Shown in pieces: positions 28,916 to 37,164 of a stretch of 64,000 nucleotides of DNA. The notes beneath the pieces are model-generated. The model saw only the letters and a list, made by a program, of their open reading frames with translations. It was not told the DNA's origin and made no database searches. Origin of the DNA: Flavobacterium aquidurense (GTDB taxonomy: Bacteria; Bacteroidota; Bacteroidia; Flavobacteriales; Flavobacteriaceae); the NCBI RefSeq assembly GCF_001404985.1, contig NZ_JRLF01000011.1:1-64000 (forward strand). The letters run 5' to 3'. Both the position numbers and the translations under genes were made by a program. Each line of letters begins with the position of its first letter. Within the stretch, counting starts at the first letter, position 1.

Positions 28916-29214
28916 AAATAAGTATTGCCCACGAATTGCACGGATTTAAACAGATATTCACTGATTATTATTTTTTAAAGAATTAATAATCAGTTTTTTT
29001 ATGCCACAGATTAAAACAATTAAAAAGATTTGTATTGGATCCCGTGAATTTTTTATACCGCAGATTTCGAAAAGTTTGTTTAAGTGGTATCCAGCTTTAG
29101 CTGGATTTAAATATTGTAATTACATAAGAGGCTTTAGCCAAAAAATTGCATTTGGCTAAAGCCCTTAGTTGAGATACAATTTATTCCTCTAGCTTAAGCT
29201 AGAGGAAATTCAGA
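28916..29214. repeat. Spacer with three-hairpin repeat (family B, copy 3)
   Basis: Bases 29089-29209 contain ATCCAGCTTTAGCTGGAT, the inner pair GGCTTTAGCC..GGCTAAAGCC and CCTCTAGCTTAAGCTAGAGG. It is the same arrangement as at 13488 and 19046. It lies at the 3' end of the minus-strand response-regulator gene. Confidence 0.75.
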
Positions 29215-29982
29215 TTACCTATTCTCTAACCAACTCAAAAATGCAGTGGCTTTGTCTTTACCAACTAATAATTTTTCTTCTGTTGGGATTGTTAATTTGA
29301 TGATTAGTTTGCGCGAGAAATAATGTTCTGCTTCTCTTATCGCCGAAAAGTTAACCAGATATTGCCTGTTGGTCCTGAAAAACTGAGTTGGAGATAAAAG
29401 TTTATGAACCTCATCCAGGGATTGCGTAATTTGATATTCGACCTTATCAAAAGTCATGATGGTCGGGGTTTCATTTTTAATATAGAAAAAAGCAATATTC
29501 TCTGTAAGAACGGTTTGATATTTATTATTTTTAAAAACCAAAAAACTGCTCTTTCCGGTATTCTCGCCGGTTCTGGTTAATAAATAATCAAAATCAGGCA
29601 TGGCTTTTTTATTCCTTTGAAAGAAATTTTTCAATTCTCCTGCTTTTTTAATCGCCTGAGCAATACTTTCGCGTGAGAATGGTTTCAGTACATAATCAAT
29701 TCCGTTAGATTTAAAAGCTTCGATCGCATAATCGTCAAATGCCGTACAGAATATTACGGGCGATAAAACCTCAACGTTTTTGAAAATTTCAAAACATAAA
29801 CCGTCCGCCAGCTGTATATCCATAAAAATAAGGTCCGGCTGATCATTCTCTGATAAATAACTCACAGCACCGTCTATACTCTGAATATACGATAAAATTT
29901 GGGCATCAGGTCTGATACTCAAAATAAGCTGACCAAGTGCTTTGGCCGTTTTTACTTCATCTTCAATTATTACGATAGTCAT
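29215..29982 (-). CDS. LytTR-type response regulator
   Basis: This encodes 255 residues: a receiver domain (IVIIEDEVKTAKALG; phospho-Asp in LIFMDIQLADG; Lys in YVLKPFSRESI) and a C-terminal LytTR DNA-binding domain (ending PTQFFRTNRQYLVNFSAI and LIIKLTIPTEEKLLVGKDK). Its start lies inside the end of the histidine-kinase gene (20-bp overlap), so the two form a coupled two-component pair. Target genes are not evident. Confidence 0.92.
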   Translation of the reverse strand: MTIVIIEDEVKTAKALGQLILSIRPDAQILSYIQSIDGAVSYLSENDQPDLIFMDIQLADGLCFEIFKNVEVLSPVIFCTAFDDYAIEAFKSNGIDYVLKPFSRESIAQAIKKAGELKNFFQRNKKAMPDFDYLLTRTGENTGKSSFLVFKNNKYQTVLTENIAFFYIKNETPTIMTFDKVEYQITQSLDEVHKLLSPTQFFRTNRQYLVNFSAIREAEHYFSRKLIIKLTIPTEEKLLVGKDKATAFLSWLENR

Positions 29983-30979
29983 AAATCATGGGTATTTTTA
30001 CTTTAAAAATAGTTTCATTTTTCTCGATTTCAATTTCCTTGTGAATCAAATGCGAAAAACGCTGATTGATATTGTCTAATCCGACTCCGGTAGAAAATAC
30101 ACCTCTTTTTAGCTGTATTTTATTTTCGATTACTAAAAAATCACCTTCGGTATATAATTTTATATGCAAGGGTTTGTCTAAGGAAACCACATTGTGTTTT
30201 ATACAGTTTTCGATTAGTAATTGCAACGTAAAGGGCGGAACAGCAGAATCGTATTGTCTTTCGTCGATTTGATTTTCTAAAACAAATCCGTCCTCAAAAC
30301 GGGCTTTCAAAAGATAAACATAAGAATCCAGGATCTGAAGTTCTTCTCGAAGCGGAATCAAATCCATCTTTCTGCTTTCAAGTGTAAAGCGATAAAAATC
30401 AGATAATTTTAATATAAAATCAGAACTCTGAGGATCCTGAATATCCACCATCGATTTTAAGGTATTCAGACTATTAAACAAAAAATGCGGATTAACCTGT
30501 TGTTTTAAAAGTTCGTATTGTGCACCCAGGTTTACGGTTTTTGTACGTTCCAGTTCTACGCCCATTTGCTGGGTTTGATAGTTTTGAAAAAGCAAATGCA
30601 AAAACATATATACAATCAAATTGATCAAAACCCCTCTTAATTCAAACATAATTGGAGCGTCCATTTTTGAAATCTGAAAAAGTTCCTGATGCCCAATTAC
30701 CAAAATAACCATCACCAAAATACCCATTATCACACTTAGTAATAATTTCCAGTTGAATAAACTTTGGTTCGTGCGCTGCGAAGAAAATTTAGGCAAACTA
30801 TACATGTTGTAATACCATATAAAAATGGAAAACAATAATGTGATCGAAGAGTTTATAATAATGTCGCCGGATGTAGAATCGGCATCAAATAATTTAGGTA
30901 TCGAAGCAAGAATTGCCAATGCTATAGAACTTCCCCATATTACTTTAGGAGAAACCTGAAAGCGTTTTACTTTTTCCAT
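29963..30979 (-). CDS. LytS/YehU-type sensor histidine kinase
   Basis: This encodes 338 residues with four hydrophobic segments in the first ~145, then the His_kinase motif QQVNPHFLFNSLNTLKSMVD with the phosphorylated His in NPHFLFN, and an HATPase region (PPFTLQLLIENCIKHNV; GVGLDNINQRF). No extracellular ligand domain is present, as is usual for this class. It forms one transcription unit with the overlapping LytTR regulator. Confidence 0.92.
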   Translation of the reverse strand: MEKVKRFQVSPKVIWGSSIALAILASIPKLFDADSTSGDIIINSSITLLFSIFIWYYNMYSLPKFSSQRTNQSLFNWKLLLSVIMGILVMVILVIGHQELFQISKMDAPIMFELRGVLINLIVYMFLHLLFQNYQTQQMGVELERTKTVNLGAQYELLKQQVNPHFLFNSLNTLKSMVDIQDPQSSDFILKLSDFYRFTLESRKMDLIPLREELQILDSYVYLLKARFEDGFVLENQIDERQYDSAVPPFTLQLLIENCIKHNVVSLDKPLHIKLYTEGDFLVIENKIQLKRGVFSTGVGLDNINQRFSHLIHKEIEIEKNETIFKVKIPMIYDYRNN

Positions 30980-31564
30980 ATTTTGTATTTATTTTTAATC
31001 TTGCTTTGGTAAAGATAGAATATTTTAAAAGTATTTTTCTATCTGAAAATGCGTTCTTAATTATAAAAAAAAGACTCTGTTTTACTATTAATCTATATCA
31101 ATTAATACTTTATATAACACATTCAAAATAATTGAATTTATGATCTTAATATGATTATTTTTATGTTTTATAAGTCTTTAATAATAACTCCATTTTAAAT
31201 TTTATAGGCATTTTTCTTGTTACAAATAGCGTAACAACGACAATCAATGCAGAAGGATGAACTTTTGAAAGGAGTATTTAGAATTGAAATGAGTTTTTTT
31301 ATTAATAATAAATTAGAAAATATAGCCAATCCAAGTATTTGATCATTTATAAATTGTATCACCTTATCTAAACTATTACTAGAATACAATTTAGTATTAG
31401 ATTTTGCAAAAAAAAATGCTTTTAAATGATACTATAAAAAAATATTTCACATCAAGATGCAAAGAAAAACAAACAAAGGATAAAACTTACCGTCTTACGT
31501 CTGCTCAAGAATAATGATGTAAAATAAAAACCTCTCCAGTCGAAGAGGTTTTTTGTTTTTGTCA
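30980..31564. other. Intergenic region, mostly featureless
   Basis: The 585-bp spacer is AT-rich. The only clear signal is the hairpin at 31526-31555. A 64-codon minus-strand frame near 31195-31389 starts with TTG and has no recognised family; I did not call it. Confidence 0.5.
31526..31555. terminator. Hairpin terminator after ohr
   Basis: AAACCTC pairs with GAGGTTT with a T-run on both sides. It is 10 bp past the ohr stop codon (minus strand). Confidence 0.75.
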
Positions 31565-31975
31565 TTACAGAATATTAATCGTAACATTAATATTTCCTCT
31601 TGTAGCTTTAGAATAAGGACAAGTTTGGTGCGCTGCATCTGTTAGTTTTCTGGCGACTTCAGGATCGATTCCCGGAAGACTTACATTAAGACGTGCCTGC
31701 AGAGAATATTCTCCATCTGCAACACACAAATCTACCTCTGCATCTACTGCTGTTTCTGCCGGAACTTTGATTCCTAATTTTGAAGCCGCAATTCCCATTG
31801 CTCCAATAAAACAAGCAGACCATCCTGCTGCAAAAAGCTGTTCCGGATTTGTTCCCGGACGAGATGTTCCCGGTGAACTCAGTTTAATGTTTAATTGCTC
31901 ATCTGAACTTAAAGAAGCTCCTTCGCGACCACCTGTTGTATGTGTTTTTCCTGTGTACAATACTTTTGTTTCCAT
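31565..31975 (-). CDS. ohr: Organic hydroperoxide resistance protein (Ohr)
   Basis: This encodes 136 residues. The two redox cysteines of Ohr are visible: Cys55 in AAGWSACFIGAMG and Cys119 in AHQTCPYSKATRGN. The N-terminal METKVLYTGKTHTTGGREG also fits. It detoxifies organic hydroperoxides as a thiol peroxidase. It follows the alpha/beta hydrolase by 49 bp and may share its promoter. No OhrR-type repressor lies directly beside it; the nearest MarR gene is ~9 kb away. Confidence 0.93.
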   Translation of the reverse strand: METKVLYTGKTHTTGGREGASLSSDEQLNIKLSSPGTSRPGTNPEQLFAAGWSACFIGAMGIAASKLGIKVPAETAVDAEVDLCVADGEYSLQARLNVSLPGIDPEVARKLTDAAHQTCPYSKATRGNINVTINIL

Positions 31976-32024
31976 GATTTTTAATTTTAGACTTAAGATT
32001 TTAAATTATTTTATATTTGAATGT

Positions 32025-33041
32025 TTATCGGGTTACATCAATGATCGCCTGAGCAAATGCTTTTGGATCTTCTTGAGGAACATTGTGCCCGATTCCTTTT
32101 AAGATTCTGTGTTCGTATTTACCGATGAATTTATTGGCGTAGGCTTTTCCATCGGCGAAAGCTCCATCAAAATCACTTGCGATTGTAATAGTCGGAACTT
32201 TTATTGCTGGTCGTGCCGCTAATTTCTTTTCTAAACTATCGTATTTAGTTTCGCCTGCTTCCAGAGATTGGCGCCATCTGTAATTGTGAATTACGATTGC
32301 CACATGATCGGGATTATCAAAAGATCGTGCCGTTTGATCGTAAGTTGCTTTGTCAAAATTCCATAGCGGAGAAGCAATTTTCCAGATTAGCTTATTAAAT
32401 TCATAAGTGTTTTGGCTGTAGCCGAGTTTTCCTCTTTCTGTAGCAAAATAATATTGATACCACCATCCCAATTCGGCTTGAGGAGATAACGGTTTTAAAT
32501 TGGATTCCAGGTTCACTACCAGATATCCACTTACAGAAACCAATCCGTTTAGGCGTTCCGGCCAAAGTGCTGCCATAACTACTGCTGTTCTTGCTCCCCA
32601 ATCGAATCCGCCAATAATGGCTTTATCAATTTTTAGTGCATCCATAAAAGCAATAATATCACTTGCCAATGCTGCCTGCTGTCCGTTTCTAAAAGTCTCT
32701 TTAGAGAGGAAAGTTGTTGTTCCTGATCCTCTTAAATACGGTGTAAGAACTCTGTATCCTTTTGAAACTAAAATAGGAACTACCTCATTATAACTGTGAA
32801 TATCGTAAGGCCATCCGTGAAGCAAGATTACCGGAATTCCTGTTGAAGATCCTGCTTCTGTGTATCCAACATTTAATAATCCGGCATTGATTTGTTTTAA
32901 GGTTCCAAGAGCACTTGCTGTCGTTATTTGTTTTGCAGATTGTGCATTTACAAATGTCATCGTAAAAAATAAAGCAGCGATCAAAAGCATTTTAGATGCT
33001 ATTTTAGTAAAGCTGTTTTTGTTTATTGGTGTTGTTTTCAT
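32025..33041 (-). CDS. Secreted alpha/beta hydrolase (epoxide hydrolase/dehalogenase-like)
   Basis: This encodes 338 residues with an N-terminal signal peptide (LLIAALFFTMTFVNAQ). The fold shows the oxyanion motif VILLHGWPYD, an Asp nucleophile in GGFDWGARTAV (G-F-D-W-G rather than G-x-S-x-G) and the catalytic His in GIGHNVPQE. An Asp nucleophile is typical of epoxide hydrolases and haloalkane dehalogenases. Substrate unknown. Its promoter shares paired GTCCGTTT repeats with the DoxX gene and with the other hydrolase at 33825. Confidence 0.88.
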   Translation of the reverse strand: MKTTPINKNSFTKIASKMLLIAALFFTMTFVNAQSAKQITTASALGTLKQINAGLLNVGYTEAGSSTGIPVILLHGWPYDIHSYNEVVPILVSKGYRVLTPYLRGSGTTTFLSKETFRNGQQAALASDIIAFMDALKIDKAIIGGFDWGARTAVVMAALWPERLNGLVSVSGYLVVNLESNLKPLSPQAELGWWYQYYFATERGKLGYSQNTYEFNKLIWKIASPLWNFDKATYDQTARSFDNPDHVAIVIHNYRWRQSLEAGETKYDSLEKKLAARPAIKVPTITIASDFDGAFADGKAYANKFIGKYEHRILKGIGHNVPQEDPKAFAQAIIDVTR

Positions 33042-33085
33042 GATTATTATTTTTTAATGGTTTGATTATTAGTTTATTTCTTCGT

Positions 33086-33159
33086 CAAAAGTATTGCGAT
33101 AACAACCGCTGTACAATTAGAAAATAGCTCAAACGGACGAAGTACAACCTGAAACGGAC
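33086..33159 (-). promoter_or_regulatory. AraC-type paired direct repeats and -7 box before the hydrolase
   Basis: On the minus strand, GTCCGTTT (33159-33152) and GTCCGTTT (33138-33131) are 21 bp apart. After 37 bp comes TACTTTTG (33093-33086), a perfect TAnnTTTG box, ~45 bp before the start codon. Confidence 0.7.
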
Positions 33160-33178
33160 AAACCAAAATCTGAGTTTT

Positions 33179-33580
33179 TTATTTTTTCAGTACCAGAATA
33201 GGTTTTCCTTTTTCAACGATATAAGTAGCCAGTTCAGAAGCTTTAGTATTCGTATGATTCTTTGCTGAGTGATACTTTCCTGCGGGAATAAAAAGTACTT
33301 CTCCTGCTTTTAAGGTTACCGGAGCTTCATCCTCAATCTGATATTCTAACGCGCCTTCAAGCACATAGATAACTTCTTCTCCCGGATGGGCATGTTTCCC
33401 AAACGCGGTATGAGCATCAAAATCAATTCTGGCCTGAACCATTTCTTTCCCCGGAATACTTAATTTGTGTTGTTGTAAATCCGTTCGTTTTATTCCGTTT
33501 TGTTGTGCCTGAGCGTTCGATGGGGCGAATAATGTAATAAGTCCTACGATCATCATTGCGTATATTTTATTTGTTTTCAT
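33179..33580 (-). CDS. Secreted cupin-domain protein
   Basis: This encodes 133 residues with a signal peptide (MIVGLITLFAPSNAQAQ) and a single cupin barrel: FDAHTAFGKHAHPGEEVIYVLEG (the HxH..E metal site) and VLFIPAGKYHSAKNH. Such small exported cupins are frequent beside hydrolase and stress genes, and a metal-dependent activity is possible. It lies between the two alpha/beta hydrolases on the same strand, but spacers of 137 and 244 bp suggest separate promoters. Confidence 0.85.
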   Translation of the reverse strand: MKTNKIYAMMIVGLITLFAPSNAQAQQNGIKRTDLQQHKLSIPGKEMVQARIDFDAHTAFGKHAHPGEEVIYVLEGALEYQIEDEAPVTLKAGEVLFIPAGKYHSAKNHTNTKASELATYIVEKGKPILVLKK

Positions 33581-33824
33581 TTTTTCATTTTTTAGTTTTT
33601 GATTACGTGTTAAATATTATTTCACGCAGATTTAAAAAGATTTAAGCGGATAACTGCAGATTAATTTTAATGAAAATCTAAAATTAAATCTGTTCCAATC
33701 TGTCAACCGAGCGATAGCGAACAGGCGAAGCAAATCTGCGTGAACCAAAATTATTTTAATCTTAATAATTCTATCTGACTCTTTGTCAAAGTCACGAAAC
33801 CTATTAGATATATTCTACTATTGC
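33581..33824. repeat. Spacer with imperfect ACGCAGATTT inverted repeat (family D)
   Basis: TTTCACGCAGATTTAAAAAG (33620) is mirrored by CAAATCTGCGTGAA (~33730). Similar pairs occur at ~16905-17066, ~38950 and ~42327-42445. No gene is seen. Confidence 0.6.
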
Positions 33825-35126
33825 TTATTTTCTCAATGATTTAAAAGCGGCACGAAGTTCTTCAGTAAAAAGTTGTGGTTCTTCCCAGGAAGCAAAATGA
33901 CCTCCTTTTGATACTTCATTAAAATAGATCAGGTTTTTATAACTTTTCTCTGTCCAGCTTTTTGGTGCCTGATAAATTTCTCCAGGAAAAACAGTTACTG
34001 CAACCGGAATTTTTATATCGTTTGTTTTTTGTTCTGCCACATTAAAGTTGTTGGTATTATTTTCCCAATACAATTGTGCCGATGAATTTGCGGTATTTGT
34101 CAACCAATACAAAGTAATATCATCGAGCATTTCGTCTTTTGTAAGCGATTTTTCTGCGTTTCCGCCACTATAAGTCCATTCGTTGAATTTGTCAAGGAAA
34201 AACGAAGCCAATCCCACTGGAGAATCCGTAAGTCCGTAGCCTAAAGTCTGAGGACGCGTTACCATCATTCCGGCATAACCACCGCCTTTGGTATATAATT
34301 TATTAAGAGATACAAAAGCGGCTTTTTCCTTAACCGATAATCCTGCAGGAGCGGGATCTCCGTCTTTTAATGCTTTCGCAATATCAGCAGGAACTGTTGC
34401 CGGCATATTTACATGAATTCCCAATAATCCTTGCGGAGCCTGACGCGCCATAGCATCTGCAATCACAGAACCCCAATCGCCTCCTTGAGACACATAGTTT
34501 TTGTATCCTAAACGTTTCATTAAAACATCCCACGCATTTCCTATTTTTTCCGGTCCCCAGCCTGTTCCTGTTGGTTTTTCTGAGAAGCCATAACCGGGCA
34601 TTGACGGAATTACAAGATCAAAGGCGTCTTCGGCTTTTCCTCCATAAGCGGTAGGATCTGTTAACGGACCAATTACTTTTAAAAGTTCAAAGAAAGATCC
34701 CGGCCAGCCATGAGTAATTATTAATGGTAATGCATTTTTATATTTTGATTTGATGTGAATGAACTGAATGTCTAATCCATCGATATTGGTTACAAATTGA
34801 GGTAATGCATTTAGTTTGACTTCCGTTTTACGCCAGTCATAAGTAGTTCCCCAATATTGTACAAGGTTTTGAATTTGCTGTAATTTAACTCCTTGCGACT
34901 GATCTGTAACGGTTTCTTTATCCGGCCATCTAGTAGCATTTACACGAGTGCGAAGGTCAGTTATGGCTTCCTGAGAAACACTAATGTGATACGGACGGAT
35001 TGACTCTGCATCATTTTTAGTTTTTGACTGATCTTTTTGTGCAAATCCGGTTGCTGCAATCATCATAAATGTTCCTGCTGCAATTGCGTTCAGGAATGTC
35101 TTTTTGTTTTTGTGAATTGTTTCCAT
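33825..35126 (-). CDS. Secreted epoxide hydrolase with EHN domain
   Basis: This encodes 433 residues: signal peptide (AIAAGTFMMIAATGFAQ), the N-terminal EHN domain (~45-150; IRPYHISVSQEAITDLRTRV and RWPDKETVTD), then an alpha/beta hydrolase core with LIITHGWPGSF, Asp nucleophile in SQGGDWGSVIAD and the His in KGGHFASWEEP. This is the microsomal/juvenile-hormone epoxide hydrolase architecture, here exported to the periplasm. It is a member of the GTCCGTTT promoter group. Confidence 0.9.
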   Translation of the reverse strand: METIHKNKKTFLNAIAAGTFMMIAATGFAQKDQSKTKNDAESIRPYHISVSQEAITDLRTRVNATRWPDKETVTDQSQGVKLQQIQNLVQYWGTTYDWRKTEVKLNALPQFVTNIDGLDIQFIHIKSKYKNALPLIITHGWPGSFFELLKVIGPLTDPTAYGGKAEDAFDLVIPSMPGYGFSEKPTGTGWGPEKIGNAWDVLMKRLGYKNYVSQGGDWGSVIADAMARQAPQGLLGIHVNMPATVPADIAKALKDGDPAPAGLSVKEKAAFVSLNKLYTKGGGYAGMMVTRPQTLGYGLTDSPVGLASFFLDKFNEWTYSGGNAEKSLTKDEMLDDITLYWLTNTANSSAQLYWENNTNNFNVAEQKTNDIKIPVAVTVFPGEIYQAPKSWTEKSYKNLIYFNEVSKGGHFASWEEPQLFTEELRAAFKSLRK

Positions 35127-35606
35127 TTTGATTTTAAATTATGTTATTGTGATTAATTTCTTTGTCAAAAGTATCTCGACAATACACGGTTTAAAATCAG
35201 TAAATAGTCTAAACGGGCGAAGTTGAACCCGAAACGGACATTGTGAAAGTTGAAAGTTTTAAAACGATTTTAAAGTACTATTGTCATTTCGACGAAGGAG
35301 AAATCACACGAGAAATTCCGCATGCCACATCCCCAATCTTTGTCGAATTACGTGTGTGATCTCTCCTTCGTCGAGATGACAAACTTTTGCTTACATTATC
35401 TTTGTCAAAGTTTAAAACTTTGACAAAGGTTTGCGCAATCTTTGACGAGCAACTTGTGGAGATTCTTCGTTCCTCAGAATGACAAATATTGTCGACAACT
35501 TTGTGTTACAGCATTTATAAACCCGACAACTGTCGGGTTTGGCAGAACTATTATAAATGAAAAAAGACCACCTTTTGGGCAGCCTCTTATATTTTTTTAT
35601 ATCTAT
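35127..35606. repeat. Spacer with regulatory repeats, family A inverted repeat and a terminator
   Basis: Three items are seen. An AraC-type site lies at 35166-35239. An imperfect ~30-bp-arm inverted repeat (35281-35310 with 35351-35382, starting TTGTCATTTCGACGAAGGAG) follows, with a solo arm-like fragment at ~35455-35483. A terminator-like hairpin AAACCCGACA/TGTCGGGTTT is at 35520-35541. No gene is seen. Confidence 0.75.
35166..35239 (-). promoter_or_regulatory. AraC-type paired direct repeats and -7 box before the EHN epoxide hydrolase
   Basis: On the minus strand, GTCCGTTT (35239-35232) and GCCCGTTT (35218-35211), period 21 bp, then 37 bp, then TACTTTTG (35173-35166). The spacing is identical to that of the site at 33086-33159. 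Confidence 0.7.
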
Positions 35607-36692
35607 TTATCCCTTCAAATCATCAAAATAAGCATTCGTTTCTTCTATAAGAGAATGCATCAATTCTTTGGCTTTGGTATGTTTTAAAATTGGAGCAATT
35701 TGTCCGCCCCAAAATAAAATCATATCCCATTTTTGCTGATCAAGTGCAGCTTTTCGCAATGGCGATATCAGTGTAGTTTGCAACGGAAATGGCAGAACAT
35801 TTTCTTCCTTGCCTGAAATTTCCCTGGCAATTCTACTCGTTAATCCCCTGCCTAAACGTCCTGTGTAAGCCTTGGATAAAGTGGTATATTTTGCTGCATC
35901 AGAGAATAACATTTCTTTGTGAATTGGTAATGCATTCGATTCATCGCAAGCCAAAAACGCAGTTCCAACCTGAACGGCACTTGCCCCTAAAGCCAGTGCT
36001 GCAGCAACTCCTTTTCCGTTTGCGATTCCGCCCGCAGCAATAATTGGTGTTTTTACTTTTTCACGAATGAGCTGCAACAACACAAAAGTTCCTGTTAAAG
36101 ATGATTCGGCTGAAGCCAAAAACGAAGGTCGGTGTCCGCCTGCTTCAAAACCCGATGCAATAATCATATCTACTCCCGCTGCTTCCAAGAAAATAGCTTC
36201 GTCTAAAGTTGTTGCAGCACCAACAGTTGCAATTCCGGATCGTCGGCATTGCTCTAAAACATCGGCCGAAGGAACGCCAAACATAAAGCTGAATACTTTT
36301 GGTTTTACATCTAAAATTACCTCTAATTGATTTTCAAATCTGGATTGAAATGGTGATGGTTTTTCCGGTAACGGAATCCCAACTTCATCAAAATAAGGTT
36401 TAAAAAATTCCGTTGTTTTCTTATACTGTTCGTCTGATAAACCAGATTGCGGAATATCATGATCTGATACCCAGAGATTGATGTTATACGGTTTATCTGT
36501 TGCCGCTTTTAATTTTTTGTCTACATCAAATATTTCCTGAGGAGACATTGTATAAGCTCCATATCCTCCAAGTCCTCCCGCGTTTGAAACCGCAGCAGTT
36601 AATTCTACTGTTGACAAGTTTCCGCCAAATGGTCCTTGCATGATCGGATAATCAATGCCTAATAATTTCGTAGCTTTTGTATTGTACCACAT
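35607..36692 (-). CDS. Nitronate monooxygenase (NMO/2-nitropropane dioxygenase family)
   Basis: This encodes 361 residues of the FMN TIM-barrel family: YPIMQGPFGGNLSTVELTAA at the start, IIASGFEAGGHRPSF in the middle, and the phosphate-binding IIAAGGIANGKGVAAALALG followed by GASAVQVGTAFLA. The enzyme oxidises alkyl nitronates such as propionate 3-nitronate. It is the last gene of a five-gene run, 18 bp after the NTF2-like gene. Confidence 0.88.
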   Translation of the reverse strand: MWYNTKATKLLGIDYPIMQGPFGGNLSTVELTAAVSNAGGLGGYGAYTMSPQEIFDVDKKLKAATDKPYNINLWVSDHDIPQSGLSDEQYKKTTEFFKPYFDEVGIPLPEKPSPFQSRFENQLEVILDVKPKVFSFMFGVPSADVLEQCRRSGIATVGAATTLDEAIFLEAAGVDMIIASGFEAGGHRPSFLASAESSLTGTFVLLQLIREKVKTPIIAAGGIANGKGVAAALALGASAVQVGTAFLACDESNALPIHKEMLFSDAAKYTTLSKAYTGRLGRGLTSRIAREISGKEENVLPFPLQTTLISPLRKAALDQQKWDMILFWGGQIAPILKHTKAKELMHSLIEETNAYFDDLKG

Positions 36693-36710
36693 TATTTCTA
36701 CGTTTTAAAG

Positions 36711-37160
36711 TTATTGGCTTACATCTGTCAACATTTTATTGACGATGAACCATTTTCCGTTAATGTTATGGAAAGATAAAAAATCCCGATAATTAAAGTC
36801 ATACATTTTAACATTAATTTCGGCTGTCGCTATTGAATTTACTACATTAATCTTCAGGATTTCTCCCTTAAAAGGTTTTCCGGAATCTTTAGGGCTTTGT
36901 CTGTTTTTTACACCATCAAGATAAAGATCTACCGTTTTAAAATAAGGCTGCCCTTTTATATCTCCAAAAAGTAAAGCGCCTTCATAAAAAATACTTCCTA
37001 AACGTATTTCATCTCCTTCGTAAATTCCTTTAAAATAATAATTTTCTAATGCATCAGTAATTGCTGATACGTCTGCCTGATTTTCCATTTTAGTGTTATT
37101 TTGAGCTTTTATGCCCTGCAAAGTACAGAGCATAAAAGCAATTAATAAAATAGTTTTCAT
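36711..37160 (-). CDS. Secreted NTF2-like (lumazine-binding-like) protein
   Basis: This encodes 149 residues with a short signal peptide (LLIAFMLCTLQGIKAQ) and an NTF2-like cone: ADVSAITDALENYYFKGIYE early and ISTAEI-type strands ending in NINGKWFIVNKML. Such proteins are common in Bacteroidota as small exported ligand binders or hydroxynitrile-type enzymes. No catalytic residue can be assigned. It starts 4 bp after the SDR stop. Confidence 0.8.
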   Translation of the reverse strand: MKTILLIAFMLCTLQGIKAQNNTKMENQADVSAITDALENYYFKGIYEGDEIRLGSIFYEGALLFGDIKGQPYFKTVDLYLDGVKNRQSPKDSGKPFKGEILKINVVNSIATAEINVKMYDFNYRDFLSFHNINGKWFIVNKMLTDVSQ

Positions 37161-37164
37161 TTAA

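Noticed and set aside
31195-31389. Minus-strand 64-codon frame with C-terminal cysteines
   Set aside because: It starts at TTG, has no recognised family, no ribosome-site or promoter support and lies in a featureless AT-rich spacer.
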